Shown here: piece after piece, positions 1 through 8,132 of the stretch
How positions within the stretch are numbered: position 1 is the stretch's first letter
Layout of the letters: each line of letters starts with the position of its first letter
Assembly (NCBI RefSeq): GCF_003226555.1
Contig: NZ_QKQS01000026.1
Span: 385,581 to 428,169, forward strand
Reading direction: 5' to 3'
Origin: Rhodopseudomonas palustris
GTDB lineage: Bacteria > Pseudomonadota > Alphaproteobacteria > Rhizobiales > Xanthobacteraceae
DNA length: 42,589 nucleotides
The notes under the pieces: generated by a model
The model's database searches: none
Told to the model about the DNA's origin: nothing
Seen by the model: the letters and a program-made list of their open reading frames with translations, nothing else
Translations under genes and position numbers: made by a program

Positions 1-21
1 TCCCCGCAAGCGGGGAGAGGG
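1..21. repeat. Truncated palindromic intergenic repeat (CTCTCCCCGC family)
   Basis: Arms TCCCCGC (1-7) and GCGGGGA (10-16) flank an AA loop, and the sequence continues as GAGGG. This is the right part of the same hairpin seen complete at 23034-23062, 27536-27559 and 40867-40890. The left part lies outside the window. It sits just upstream of the urtE ribosome-binding site. Confidence 0.7.
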
Positions 22-54
22 AGCAACCATCCGCACAGGCTAGAGGAGATCCCG

Positions 55-744
55 ATGCTGGCTATCAACGATCTGCACGTCGCCTATGGCCAGAGCGAGG
101 TGCTGCACGGGCTCAATATCGACGTCGCGCCGAACGAGATCGTCGCGATCATGGGCCGCAACGGCATGGGCAAGACCACGCTGATGAAATCGCTGATGGG
201 CATCATCCCGCAGCGGCAGGGTTCGATCGCGATGAACGGCGTCGAGCTCGGCGGCCTCAAGAGCTACGAGCGCGTCGCCCAGGGGCTGGCCTACGTGCCG
301 CAGGGCCGAATGATCTTCTCGACCATGACGGTGAAGGAGAACATCGAGACCGGGCTCGCGGCCTCCGGCGACAGCGAGGTGCCGGCCGACATCTACGAGC
401 TGTTTCCGGTGCTGCTCGAAATGAAGGGCCGGCGCGGCGGCAATCTATCGGGCGGCCAGCAGCAGCAACTGGCGATCGCCCGCGCGCTCGCCACCAGGCC
501 GAAAGTGCTGCTGCTCGACGAGCCGACCGAGGGCATCCAGCCGTCGATCATTCGCGAGATGGCGCGCACCTTGAAGCGCATCCGCGACAGCCGCGGTCTT
601 TCGATCATCGTCTCCGAGCAGGTGCTGAGCTTCGCGCTCGACGTCGCCGACCGGGTGCTGGTGATCGAGAACGGCGAAATCGTTCGCGATGAGCCGCGCG
701 CCGGCGTCGATGAGGCGCAGGTCGCGAAATATCTGTCCGTGTAG
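55..744 (+). CDS. urtE: Urea/short-chain amide ABC transporter ATP-binding protein (UrtE/FmdF type)
   Basis: This is the second ATPase subunit of a branched-chain-amino-acid-type ABC importer for urea or short amides; it hydrolyses ATP at the inner membrane face. The 229 residues are full length for the LivF/UrtE family. Visible motifs are Walker A GRNGMGKT (34-41), the Q-loop near Q83, signature LSGGQ (131-135), Walker B LLLDEP (152-157) and a switch-region SEQ (187-189), where this subfamily usually has Q instead of His. ATG at 55 follows GAGGAG (43-48). The formamidase gene starts 37 bp downstream, so the cargo may be formamide as well as urea; Methylophilus has a comparable fmd transporter-formamidase cluster. 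The remaining transporter genes presumably lie upstream, outside the window. Confidence 0.88.
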   Translation: MLAINDLHVAYGQSEVLHGLNIDVAPNEIVAIMGRNGMGKTTLMKSLMGIIPQRQGSIAMNGVELGGLKSYERVAQGLAYVPQGRMIFSTMTVKENIETGLAASGDSEVPADIYELFPVLLEMKGRRGGNLSGGQQQQLAIARALATRPKVLLLDEPTEGIQPSIIREMARTLKRIRDSRGLSIIVSEQVLSFALDVADRVLVIENGEIVRDEPRAGVDEAQVAKYLSV

Positions 745-781
745 TTTTTCAACCGTCCACTGGTAACAAGGGGAGCTTCCG

Positions 782-2011
782 ATGCCAGAGACATTGATTA
801 AGGTCGACCTCACGCAGTCCGCTTACGACAACGAGATGGTCCACAACCGTTGGCATCCGGACATTCCGATGGCCGCGTGGGTCAATCCCGGCGACGACTT
901 CATCGTCGAGACCTACGACTGGACCGGCGGGTTCATCAAGAACAACGATAGTGCCGACGACGTCCGCGACATCGACCTGTCGATCGTGCACTTCCTGTCC
1001 GGCCCGATCGGCGTCAAGGGCGCCGAGCCCGGCGACCTTCTGGTCGTCGATCTGCTCGACGTCGGCCCGGTCAAGGACAGCCTGTGGGGCTTCAACGGCT
1101 TCTTCTCCAAGCAGAACGGCGGCGGCTTCCTGACCGATCACTTCCCGCTGGCGCAGAAGTCGATCTGGGACTTCAAGGGCATGTACACCTCGTCGCGCCA
1201 CATCCCGGGCGTGAGCTTCGCCGGCCTGATCCATCCCGGCCTGATCGGCTGTCTGCCGGATCCGAAGCTGCTGTCGGCCTGGAACGAGCGTGAGACCGCG
1301 CTGATCGCCACCAATCCGACCCGCGTGCCCGGCCTCGCCAACCCGCCGTTCGCGCCGACCGCCCACATGGGCAAGCTGAAGGGCGACGACAAGGCCAAGG
1401 CCGCGGCCGAAGGCGCCCGCACCGTGCCGCCGCGCGAACACGGCGGCAACTGCGACATCAAGGATCTGTCGCGCGGCTCGAAGATCTACTTCCCGGTCTA
1501 TGTGCCGGGCGGCGGTCTGTCGATGGGCGATCTGCACTTCAGCCAGGGTGACGGCGAGATCACCTTCTGCGGCGCGATCGAGATGGCGGGCTGGTTGCAC
1601 ATCAAGGTCGACATCATCAAGGACGGTGTCTCGAAATACGGCGTCAAGAATCCGATCTTCAAGCCGTCGCCGGTGACGCCGAACTACAAGGACTACCTGA
1701 TCTTCGAGGGCATCTCGGTGGACGAGGCCGGTCAGCAGCATTATCTCGACGTCACCGTGGCGTATCGCCAGGCGTGCCTCAATGCCATCGAGTATCTGAA
1801 GAAGTTCGGCTACTCCGGCGCCCAGGCCTACTCGATCCTCGGCACCGCACCGGTGCAGGGCCACATCTCGGGCGTCGTCGACGTCCCCAACGCGTGCGCC
1901 ACGCTGTGGCTGCCGACCGAGATCTTCGACTTCGACATGATGCCGACCTCGGCCGGCCCGGTGAAGGCGATCAAGGGCGGCATCGACATGCCGATCTCGC
2001 CGGACAAGTAA
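782..2011 (+). CDS. fmdA: Formamidase (FmdA/AmdA family)
   Basis: Hydrolyses formamide to formate and ammonia in the cytoplasm, giving a nitrogen source. The 409-residue protein is full length for the acetamidase/formamidase family and has no signal peptide. Recognisable family segments are PREHGGNCD (217-225) and GDLHFSQGDGE (249-259), the latter being the characteristic core motif. ATG at 782 is preceded by a strong AAGGGGAG site (768-775). It lies 37 bp behind the ABC ATPase gene and 220 bp ahead of the FmdB-type gene, so the three probably form one uptake and hydrolysis unit. A related amide cannot be excluded as substrate, but length and close family resemblance favour formamide. Confidence 0.9.
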   Translation: MPETLIKVDLTQSAYDNEMVHNRWHPDIPMAAWVNPGDDFIVETYDWTGGFIKNNDSADDVRDIDLSIVHFLSGPIGVKGAEPGDLLVVDLLDVGPVKDSLWGFNGFFSKQNGGGFLTDHFPLAQKSIWDFKGMYTSSRHIPGVSFAGLIHPGLIGCLPDPKLLSAWNERETALIATNPTRVPGLANPPFAPTAHMGKLKGDDKAKAAAEGARTVPPREHGGNCDIKDLSRGSKIYFPVYVPGGGLSMGDLHFSQGDGEITFCGAIEMAGWLHIKVDIIKDGVSKYGVKNPIFKPSPVTPNYKDYLIFEGISVDEAGQQHYLDVTVAYRQACLNAIEYLKKFGYSGAQAYSILGTAPVQGHISGVVDVPNACATLWLPTEIFDFDMMPTSAGPVKAIKGGIDMPISPDK

Positions 2012-2019
2012 CAAGGTCC

Positions 2020-2130
2020 GTCATTGCGAGCGAAGCAATCCAGTCCGGTGAAACGAGCCCTGGATTGCTTCGTCGCGGAGCCTGTACTCGGACGACGCGA
2101 AGCGTCGATCCGGGTGCTCCTCGCAATGAC
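2020..2130. repeat. Inverted-repeat element, GTCATTGCGAG family, copy 1
   Basis: A 111-bp imperfect palindrome with termini GTCATTGCGAG (2020-2030) and CTCGCAATGAC (2120-2130), and internal arms GCAATCCAG / CTGGATTGC. It lies between fmdA and the FmdB-like gene. Related copies occur at 2586-2658, 26611-26691 and 27584-27698, with a degenerate one at 33457-33546. No coding capacity is apparent. Confidence 0.85.
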
Positions 2131-2231
2131 GGCAAAGGTTCCCTGCGCGACGGGGAGCGGGACGGGGCGTTCTTTCCGCCCCGCTCCCATCGCACAGGCC
2201 CAAACCAATCGTCAGCGCAAGGGAAACGACG

Positions 2232-2576
2232 ATGCCTGTTTACGAATACATGTGCGACGCCTGCGGGCCGTTCACCGATCTGCGGCCGATGGCCGAATGC
2301 GACGACCCGCAGTTCTGCCCGAGCTGCGAGACCTCGTCGCCCCGCGTCATCCTCACCGCGCCGAACTTCTCCTGCATGCCGTCCTCGCAGCGCAACGCGC
2401 ACGCCACCAACGAGAAGAGCCGCAACGCGCCGATGACGGTCGGCGAATACAAGGCCAAGCATGCGCCGGGCTGCAGTTGCTGTTCCGGCATCAAGAAGCC
2501 GGCACGGCTGCAGACCCGTACCAAGAGCGGCGCCAAAGGCTTCCCCACCGCGCGGCCGTGGATGATCAGCCACTGA
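2232..2576 (+). CDS. FmdB-like zinc ribbon protein
   Basis: A 114-residue protein opening with MPVYEYMCDACG, the hallmark of the FmdB/CxxC zinc-ribbon regulatory family. Likely zinc ligands are C8/C11 and C29/C32. A Cys-rich CSCC patch follows further on, and the tail is basic. In Methylophilus the related FmdB is linked to control of formamidase expression, and the position next to fmdA fits such a role, but the molecular function here is inferred. ATG at 2232 is preceded by AAGGGA (2219-2224). An inverted-repeat element separates it from fmdA and another follows its stop codon. Confidence 0.8.
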   Translation: MPVYEYMCDACGPFTDLRPMAECDDPQFCPSCETSSPRVILTAPNFSCMPSSQRNAHATNEKSRNAPMTVGEYKAKHAPGCSCCSGIKKPARLQTRTKSGAKGFPTARPWMISH

Positions 2577-2585
2577 GTCTCCTAC

Positions 2586-2658
2586 GTCATTGCGAGGAGC
2601 ACCCGGATCGGTGGTTAGCGCCGTCCGGGCACAGTCTCTGCGCTTCGCTCGCAATGAC
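2586..2658. repeat. Inverted-repeat element, GTCATTGCGAG family, copy 2 (short form)
   Basis: Termini GTCATTGCGAG (2586-2596) and CTCGCAATGAC (2648-2658) match copy 1, but the internal GCAATCCAG arms are missing, so this is a 73-bp deleted version. It fills the gap between the convergent FmdB-like gene and cobS and could form a hairpin at their 3' ends. Confidence 0.8.
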
Positions 2659-2680
2659 GGAAAAGGACTGTGCGAGCTGA

Positions 2681-3478
2681 CTACCCCGCGATCACCGCCG
2701 CGACGCCGAGTAGGAACCCAATCTCGAACAATTGCTCGCTGGCGCCGAGCACGTCGCCGGTGTAGCCGCCGATCAGGCGTTTGGCCCAGCCGGCCATCGC
2801 GGCGGCAAAGGCGCCACCTGCACCAAGGCCGATCACCACGGCGATCGGCGACACCAACAGCAGCGGCAGCGCGCCGAGCGCGACCGCGATGGCACCGACC
2901 ACCAGTTCGTCCTTGCGCAGCGTAGTGTCGGCGTAGCGCGCCTTCATCGCCGCGGTGTTGCCGGCGTAGCTCATCCGATGCGCGACAAGGCAAGAGGCGC
3001 CGCGCGACGCCGCGTGGCAGGCGACCAGCGCGGCGAGCGCCGCCCAGAGCGGCAATAGCGACAGCGCCGCCACCCGCAACGCCACCCCGATGCCGAGCGC
3101 CAGCGCGCCGTAGGTGCCGATCCGGCTGTCCTTCATGATCTCGAGCCGGCGTTCGACCGTCCAGCCGCCGCCGAACGCATCGAAGGTGTCGGCGAGCCCG
3201 TCCTCGTGGAAGGCGCCGGTCAGCGCGATCGAGGCGGTCACCGCAAGCAGCGCGCCAAGCGTCGGTCCGAACAGCGAGGTGCCGACGATCATCGCCGCCG
3301 CCGACACCACGCCGATGCCGACCCCGACCACCGGAAAGAACGCCATCGCCCGCATCAGCCAGTCCGGCTCCGGGGCGCGGTCGGCGCTCGGCACCGGCAG
3401 AATGGTGAGGAAGCGCACGGCGTCGAGCAGTTGCGCCAGCGTCGGCGTCGGCCGCGAGAGGTGAGAGGAGTCGGTCAT
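2681..3478 (-). CDS. cobS: Adenosylcobinamide-GDP ribazoletransferase (cobalamin-5'-phosphate synthase)
   Basis: Joins adenosylcobinamide-GDP to alpha-ribazole (or its phosphate) in the last steps of cobalamin assembly, at the inner membrane. The protein has 265 residues. FLTILPVP lies near the N terminus, the conserved HEDGLADTFDAFGGG and RRLEIMKDSRIGTYG segments sit mid-protein, and several hydrophobic helices follow, all typical of CobS. ATG at 3478 has AGGAG-like purines upstream on the minus strand. No other cobalamin genes are in view. I looked for a cobalamin riboswitch in the 245 bp upstream and could not recognise one. The gene converges with fmdB. Confidence 0.93.
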   Translation of the reverse strand: MTDSSHLSRPTPTLAQLLDAVRFLTILPVPSADRAPEPDWLMRAMAFFPVVGVGIGVVSAAAMIVGTSLFGPTLGALLAVTASIALTGAFHEDGLADTFDAFGGGWTVERRLEIMKDSRIGTYGALALGIGVALRVAALSLLPLWAALAALVACHAASRGASCLVAHRMSYAGNTAAMKARYADTTLRKDELVVGAIAVALGALPLLLVSPIAVVIGLGAGGAFAAAMAGWAKRLIGGYTGDVLGASEQLFEIGFLLGVAAVIAG

Positions 3479-3642
3479 GGATCTGCCTTTGCGGAAGCCG
3501 CCGTACTGCGCGTCCGAGCCGTTGCGGTCAAGCGTCCGCGTGTGCCGCCGCGTTGGCGCGGTCCGGTGCTTTGGTACTCGGTTGCCGTCGCCACGACTGT
3601 CCGCCGGCTGTGACCACCCGCCGCAGCCAAACGGCTAACCCC

Positions 3643-3656
3643 TTGATAGAGGTCAA
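3643..3656. promoter_or_regulatory. FixK/FNR-like box
   Basis: TTGAT-AGAG-GTCAA matches the FixK/FNR consensus TTGAT-N4-ATCAA at 9 of 10 positions. It lies 67 bp upstream of the ATG of the secreted protein at 3724 and 164 bp upstream of cobS on the other strand. The plus-strand target (secreted protein, P-type ATPase, universal stress protein) is the more natural reading. Binding is inferred from the motif only. Confidence 0.6.
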
Positions 3657-3723
3657 TGTGACGCTCGACGTCCGGCCGCTACCCTTTGTCGGTCACCATC
3701 CTGATGGGGTACGCTGCGCGGCG

Positions 3724-4080
3724 ATGCGATCTGAACGACATAGCGACGGCCGGACGATCTCCGCTGCATTGCGCCTGTGGCTCAAGGCGGCGATTTGCGT
3801 CTGTGCGTTCGCGGTGCTCGTCCTCGGCAACGTTTCGACCGCCATGGCTGACGATGCTCCGCGGACGCAGCTCGAATTCGTCAAGACGCCGTTGCCGGTG
3901 CCGCCGCTGAACCTCAGCGACGATCCGGAGATCGTGACCTCCGACAGTGCCCATGCGCTCACCCCGGTGTCGTTCAGAAGCATCGGCTGCGATCAGTCGA
4001 GCCGCGTGCGCCTGCCGCCGGCAGAGCCGATGCTCGATCGCAGCGAGCCGCCGCAGCTTCGGCCTCCAATCGCCGCTTGA
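3724..4080 (+). CDS. Small secreted protein of unknown function
   Basis: The 118 residues start with a basic stretch followed by a hydrophobic run (about residues 19-40) ending in a plausible signal peptidase site after AMA, so export to the periplasm is predicted. The mature part is proline-rich, has one CDQSS segment and matches no family I recognise. I chose ATG at 3724 because it places the signal peptide near the N terminus; the frame is open further upstream. A FixK/FNR-like box lies 67 bp upstream, and the P-type ATPase gene starts 251 bp downstream on the same strand. The gene call rests mainly on the signal peptide and the promoter context. Confidence 0.55.
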   Translation: MRSERHSDGRTISAALRLWLKAAICVCAFAVLVLGNVSTAMADDAPRTQLEFVKTPLPVPPLNLSDDPEIVTSDSAHALTPVSFRSIGCDQSSRVRLPPAEPMLDRSEPPQLRPPIAA

Positions 4081-4331
4081 TCCTCGCGCCGCGATTTTCG
4101 TCCGCTGATCCCGATCGAGCGAGCCGCCGTCCGACGGCGCGAGGTGCCGTGCCTCGGATCGCCTGATCGCCGCAGCGACGCCGTCCGGCATCCCGATTCT
4201 CCCCTTCGTGCTGCGTGGCCGATTCCAGGTTCTGGGTCGGACGCCGAGGCCATGGACGCTTCTGTCGAAAGACGCGTCCCGGACCGCGAGCCGCAGCGTC
4301 GTCCCCGCGCCCAAGACGTCGAGATCCGACC

Positions 4332-7076
4332 ATGACCGAACTGCTGCAAGCCGACATCAAGGGCCCGAACGATCAGGCCGCCGAGGAGATGTGGCATGCG
4401 GTCGATGCCGACCGCGTTCTCACCACCCTCGCCACCAGCCGCGGCGGCCTCGCCACCCAGGAGGCCGAGCACCGGCTGCAGAGCTACGGACCGAATGCGC
4501 TGCCGGAGCCGCCGCGCCGCTCGGCGATCCTGCGGTTCCTGTCGCAGTTCAACAACACGCTGATCTACTTCCTGCTCGCTGCCGCGGTCGCCGCCGCGTT
4601 CCTCGGCCACCGCATCGACGCTGCGGTGATCGTCGCGGTGGTGACGATCAATGCGATCGTCGGCTTCATCCAGGAGGACAAGGCCGAGAAGGCGCTGGCG
4701 GCGATCAAGAAGATGATCTCGCCGCGCGCCCATGCCTGGCGCGACGGCCACCGTGTCGTCGTGCCGGCCGAACAATTGGTGCCCGGCGACGTGGTGATGA
4801 TCGAGGCCGGTGACCGCGTGCCGGCCGATCTGCGCCTCACGCGCGCCCGCGGCCTGTTGATCGACGAAGCGATGCTGACCGGCGAGTCGGTCGCTTCCGA
4901 CAAGCACGACCAGCCGGCGGCGCCCGATGCGCCGCTCGGCGATCGGCTGTGCATGGCGTTCTCCGGCACGCTGGTATCGGCGGGGCAGGGCTTCGGCGTC
5001 GTGGTCGCCACCGGTGCCCGCACCGAGATCGGCCGGATCAGCACGATGATCCAGGGCGTCGAGCAGCTCACCACGCCGCTGCTGGCGCAGATCAACAGAT
5101 TCGGCGAACGCTTCACCTGGGTGGCGATCTCGGCGGCTGCCGCTATCTTCGCCTTCGCCACGCTGGTGCGCGACTATGCGTGGCCGGATGCGCTGATCGC
5201 CGTGGTGGCGCTCGCGGTTGGCGTGGTGCCGGAGGGCTTGCCGGCGGTGATCACCATCACGCTGGCGATCGGCGTGCAGCGGATGGCGCGGCGCAACGCC
5301 ATCATCCGCCGCCTGCCGGCGGTCGAGACGCTGGGCGCCACCTCGGTGATCTGCTCCGACAAGACCGGCACGTTGACCCGCAACGAGATGACCGCGCGCC
5401 GCATCGTCACCGCCGATCACACCATCCTGGTCAGCGGCTCCGGCTATGTGCCCAAGGGCGAGCTCACGGTCGATGGCCGCGACGATCCCGATGCGGTCGC
5501 CTCGGCGACGCAGCTGATCCGCTCGGCGCTGCTGTGCAACGACGCGCAGCTGCGCCAGGTCGATGGCCACTACGTCGTCGATGGCGATCCGATGGAAGGC
5601 GCGCTGGTCGCGCTCGCGATCAAGGCCGGGCTCGATCCGGAAGGCGAGCGGGCGGCGTGGAAGCGCTCCGACGAGATTCCGTTCGACGCTCAGCATCGCT
5701 TCATGGCGACCCGCCACGCCACTGACACCGGCGCGCAGGTGATCTTTGTCAAGGGCGCGCCGGAGCGGCTGCTGGGCATGTGCGCCACCCAGGTCGGTCC
5801 AGGCGGCGCGCTGCATCCGATCGATCCCGAATTCTGGACCGCGCAGATCGCGCGCGCCGCTGCCGAAGGCGAGCGCGTGCTCGGATTCGCGCTGCGCTCG
5901 CCGGCGCGAGACTCCGATCAGCTCGGCTTCGCCGATCTCGACGAAGGGCTGGCGTTCATGGGGTTGGTCGGCTTCATCGATCCGCCGCGTGACGAGGTGA
6001 TCCAGGCGATCGCCGAATGCCGCTCCGCCGGCATCGTCGTCAAGATGATCACCGGCGACCACGCCGCGACCGCTGAGGCGATCGCGCGCCAACTCGATCT
6101 GACCGATCATCCCGATGTCGTCACCGGCGCCGAACTCGATCGCACCCCGGACACCGGCTTCGTCGATCTGGCGCGCCGCACCGACGTGTTCGCGCGCACC
6201 AATCCGGAGCACAAGCTGCGGATCGTGCAGGCGCTGCAGTCGACCGGCGCGGTGGTGGCGATGACCGGCGACGGCGTCAATGACGCGCCTGCGCTGAAGC
6301 AGGCCGATGTCGGCATCGCGATGGGCCACAAGGGCACCGAGACCGCCAAAGAGGCCTCCGAGGTCGTACTGCTCGACGACAATTTCGTCTCAATCGTCGC
6401 CGCCGTGCAGGAAGGCCGCACCGTCTACGACAACATCCGCAAAGTGATCGCCTGGACGATCCCGACCAATGGCGGCGAGGTGTTCACCGTCATCATGGCG
6501 ATCCTGATCGGCTTCACCATGCCGATGACGCCGGTGCAGATCCTGTGGATCAACCTGATCCTCACCGTCACGCTCGGCCTGGTGCTGGCGTTCGAGCCGC
6601 CGGAGCCCGGCGTGATGAAACGTCCGCCGCGGCCGGCGCATGCGCCGCTGCTGTCGCGCTTTTTGGTGTGGCGGATCTTCTTCGTGTCGCTCCTGTTCAC
6701 CGCGGGCGCGCTGGCGATCTTCTTCTTCGCGCTCGGCAAGGGGCTGCCGCTGGAGACCGCACGCACCATGGTGGTCAATGCGATCGTGGTGTTCGAGATC
6801 TTCTATCTGTTCAACGTCCGCTATCTGCACACCTCGTCGATCTCGCTGCGCGGCGCGCTCGGCACCATGCCGGTGCTGGCGGCGCTGGTGGTGGTGATCG
6901 CCGCCCAGCTCGCCTTCACCTACGCGCCGTTCATGCACAGCCTGTTCGACACTACGCCGCTGTCGCTGATCGACGGTGCGGTAGTGATCGGCGCCGGCGT
7001 GGTTCTGATGATCGTGCTCGAGCTGGAGAAGCTGGTGATGCGCAGAATCGGTGCGCTGCACCGTCTCGAGCCGTAA
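4332..7076 (+). CDS. P-type (P2-class) cation-transporting ATPase
   Basis: A 914-residue ion pump of the inner membrane related to Ca2+/Mg2+ P-type ATPases. In order: cation-ATPase N domain (about 20-80), TM1-2, actuator loop TGES (183-186), TM4 PEGLP (300-304), phosphorylation motif DKTGTLT (D343), KGAPE in the nucleotide domain, hinge TGDGVND (645-651) and a C-terminal membrane domain. The TM4 Glu, TM5 N713 and E716, and TM6 N741 are present. The TM6 Thr and Asp that bind Ca2+ in SERCA are L744 and T745 here, so the ion cannot be assumed to be calcium. ATG at 4332 gives the family-typical N terminus; an upstream in-frame extension (from 4215) is Arg/Pro-rich and unlikely. The universal stress gene follows 48 bp later, suggesting co-transcription. 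Confidence 0.85.
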   Translation: MTELLQADIKGPNDQAAEEMWHAVDADRVLTTLATSRGGLATQEAEHRLQSYGPNALPEPPRRSAILRFLSQFNNTLIYFLLAAAVAAAFLGHRIDAAVIVAVVTINAIVGFIQEDKAEKALAAIKKMISPRAHAWRDGHRVVVPAEQLVPGDVVMIEAGDRVPADLRLTRARGLLIDEAMLTGESVASDKHDQPAAPDAPLGDRLCMAFSGTLVSAGQGFGVVVATGARTEIGRISTMIQGVEQLTTPLLAQINRFGERFTWVAISAAAAIFAFATLVRDYAWPDALIAVVALAVGVVPEGLPAVITITLAIGVQRMARRNAIIRRLPAVETLGATSVICSDKTGTLTRNEMTARRIVTADHTILVSGSGYVPKGELTVDGRDDPDAVASATQLIRSALLCNDAQLRQVDGHYVVDGDPMEGALVALAIKAGLDPEGERAAWKRSDEIPFDAQHRFMATRHATDTGAQVIFVKGAPERLLGMCATQVGPGGALHPIDPEFWTAQIARAAAEGERVLGFALRSPARDSDQLGFADLDEGLAFMGLVGFIDPPRDEVIQAIAECRSAGIVVKMITGDHAATAEAIARQLDLTDHPDVVTGAELDRTPDTGFVDLARRTDVFARTNPEHKLRIVQALQSTGAVVAMTGDGVNDAPALKQADVGIAMGHKGTETAKEASEVVLLDDNFVSIVAAVQEGRTVYDNIRKVIAWTIPTNGGEVFTVIMAILIGFTMPMTPVQILWINLILTVTLGLVLAFEPPEPGVMKRPPRPAHAPLLSRFLVWRIFFVSLLFTAGALAIFFFALGKGLPLETARTMVVNAIVVFEIFYLFNVRYLHTSSISLRGALGTMPVLAALVVVIAAQLAFTYAPFMHSLFDTTPLSLIDGAVVIGAGVVLMIVLELEKLVMRRIGALHRLEP

Positions 7077-7124
7077 CCGGTTTCATCGCGTCGCCCCACG
7101 CGCTTCACACCAACGACGAGGTTC

Positions 7125-8036
7125 ATGATGAACGAACTGCCCAGTCCCGATACGATGTCCGGCCTGAAGGTGGTGCTCGCCGCCACGGATTTCTCGGCGC
7201 GCTCCGAACGCGCGGTGCGCCGCGCCGCGGCGCTCGCCCGGCAGAGCGGCGCACGGCTGGTGATCACCCATGTGGTCGACGACGATCAGCCCGAGCACAT
7301 CGTTGCGGTGGAGGTCGAGCTCGCCGAGACCGCGCTCGCCGACGCGATCCGCGAGCACACTTATCTCGCCGGCCTGGATTGCACGCCGCTGGTGGTGCTC
7401 GGCACGCCGTTCGACGCCATCGTCCGTGCCACGCAACAGCACGGCGCCGATTTGTGCGTCGTCGGCAGCCACCGCCGCGCATTCCTGCGCGACATCTTCG
7501 CCGGCACCACCGCCGAACGGGTGATCCGGAACAGTTCGGTGCCGGTGCTGATGGCCAATCTCGATCCGGCGCTGCCTTATGCCAAGAGCCTGGCGCCGGT
7601 CGATCTGACCGACTGCTCGGCCCAGGCGCTGGACACCACGCGCCGGCTCGGCCTGTTGCAGCGCACCCGGCTGATCGTGATGCACGTCTATGACGCCGCT
7701 GCGGCCGGCATGCTGAACTACGCCGGCGTCGACAAGACCAGCCTCGACGACTATCTGGTCGATACCCGCATTGATGCGGTGCGCGATCTGGTGCGCTTCC
7801 TCGAACCACTGCGGCTCGACGATGTCGACTACTCGACCGTGGTCAGGGAGGGCGCCGGCCCCGCCACCGACATCATCGAGGCCGCCACCGAGCTGCGCCC
7901 GGATTTGGTGGTGATCGGCACCCACGCGCGCCGTGGTGCGGTGCGTTTATTGCTCAGCAGCGTGACCGAGGAAGTGCTGCGCCGTTTGCAGCGCGACATC
8001 CTGGTGGTCCCGGTCCGCGACAGCACCGCGGGGTAA
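7125..8036 (+). CDS. Tandem universal stress protein (two USP domains)
   Basis: The 303 residues comprise two UspA-like domains (about 12-145 and 155-298). Each ends in the usual pattern of a VVGSH or VIGTH segment, a loop and a final hydrophobic strand (VPVLM and DILVVP). The nucleotide-binding loop of domain 1 is altered (GSHRRAFLRDIFAGT), and domain 2 reads GTHARRGAVRLLLSS, so ATP binding is uncertain in both. Two adjacent ATGs (7125 and 7128) are possible, with CGACGAGG just upstream. The gene lies 48 bp behind the P-type ATPase gene and ends in a strong hairpin, which makes it the last gene of that unit. Pairing of USP genes with cation ATPases under low-oxygen control is common in facultative anaerobes; its job here is inferred. 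Confidence 0.85.
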   Translation: MMNELPSPDTMSGLKVVLAATDFSARSERAVRRAAALARQSGARLVITHVVDDDQPEHIVAVEVELAETALADAIREHTYLAGLDCTPLVVLGTPFDAIVRATQQHGADLCVVGSHRRAFLRDIFAGTTAERVIRNSSVPVLMANLDPALPYAKSLAPVDLTDCSAQALDTTRRLGLLQRTRLIVMHVYDAAAAGMLNYAGVDKTSLDDYLVDTRIDAVRDLVRFLEPLRLDDVDYSTVVREGAGPATDIIEAATELRPDLVVIGTHARRGAVRLLLSSVTEEVLRRLQRDILVVPVRDSTAG

Positions 8037-8037
8037 C

Positions 8038-8060
8038 CCGAGCCGGCTTGCCGGCCTCGG
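8038..8060 (+). terminator. Hairpin after the universal stress protein gene
   Basis: The stem CCGAGCCGGC / GCCGG-c-CTCGG with a TT loop starts one base after the stop codon. It has a single bulged C and no T-tract. It probably ends or stabilises the ATPase-USP transcript. Confidence 0.5.
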
Positions 8061-8132
8061 CATTGCCCGCCACACTCCCCGCCGATCGGCGCGGCATCGA
8101 TACCTCGCCGGCGAGCAACCGGGAGGTCGAGG

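Noticed and set aside
3479-3723. Cobalamin riboswitch upstream of cobS
   Set aside because: I could not find the conserved B12-box or the expected stem pattern on the minus strand.
3993-6329. Long open frame antisense to the P-type ATPase
   Set aside because: The composition is Arg/His/Asp-rich and low in hydrophobic residues, as expected for a shadow of GC-rich coding DNA, and the plus-strand ATPase motifs are complete.
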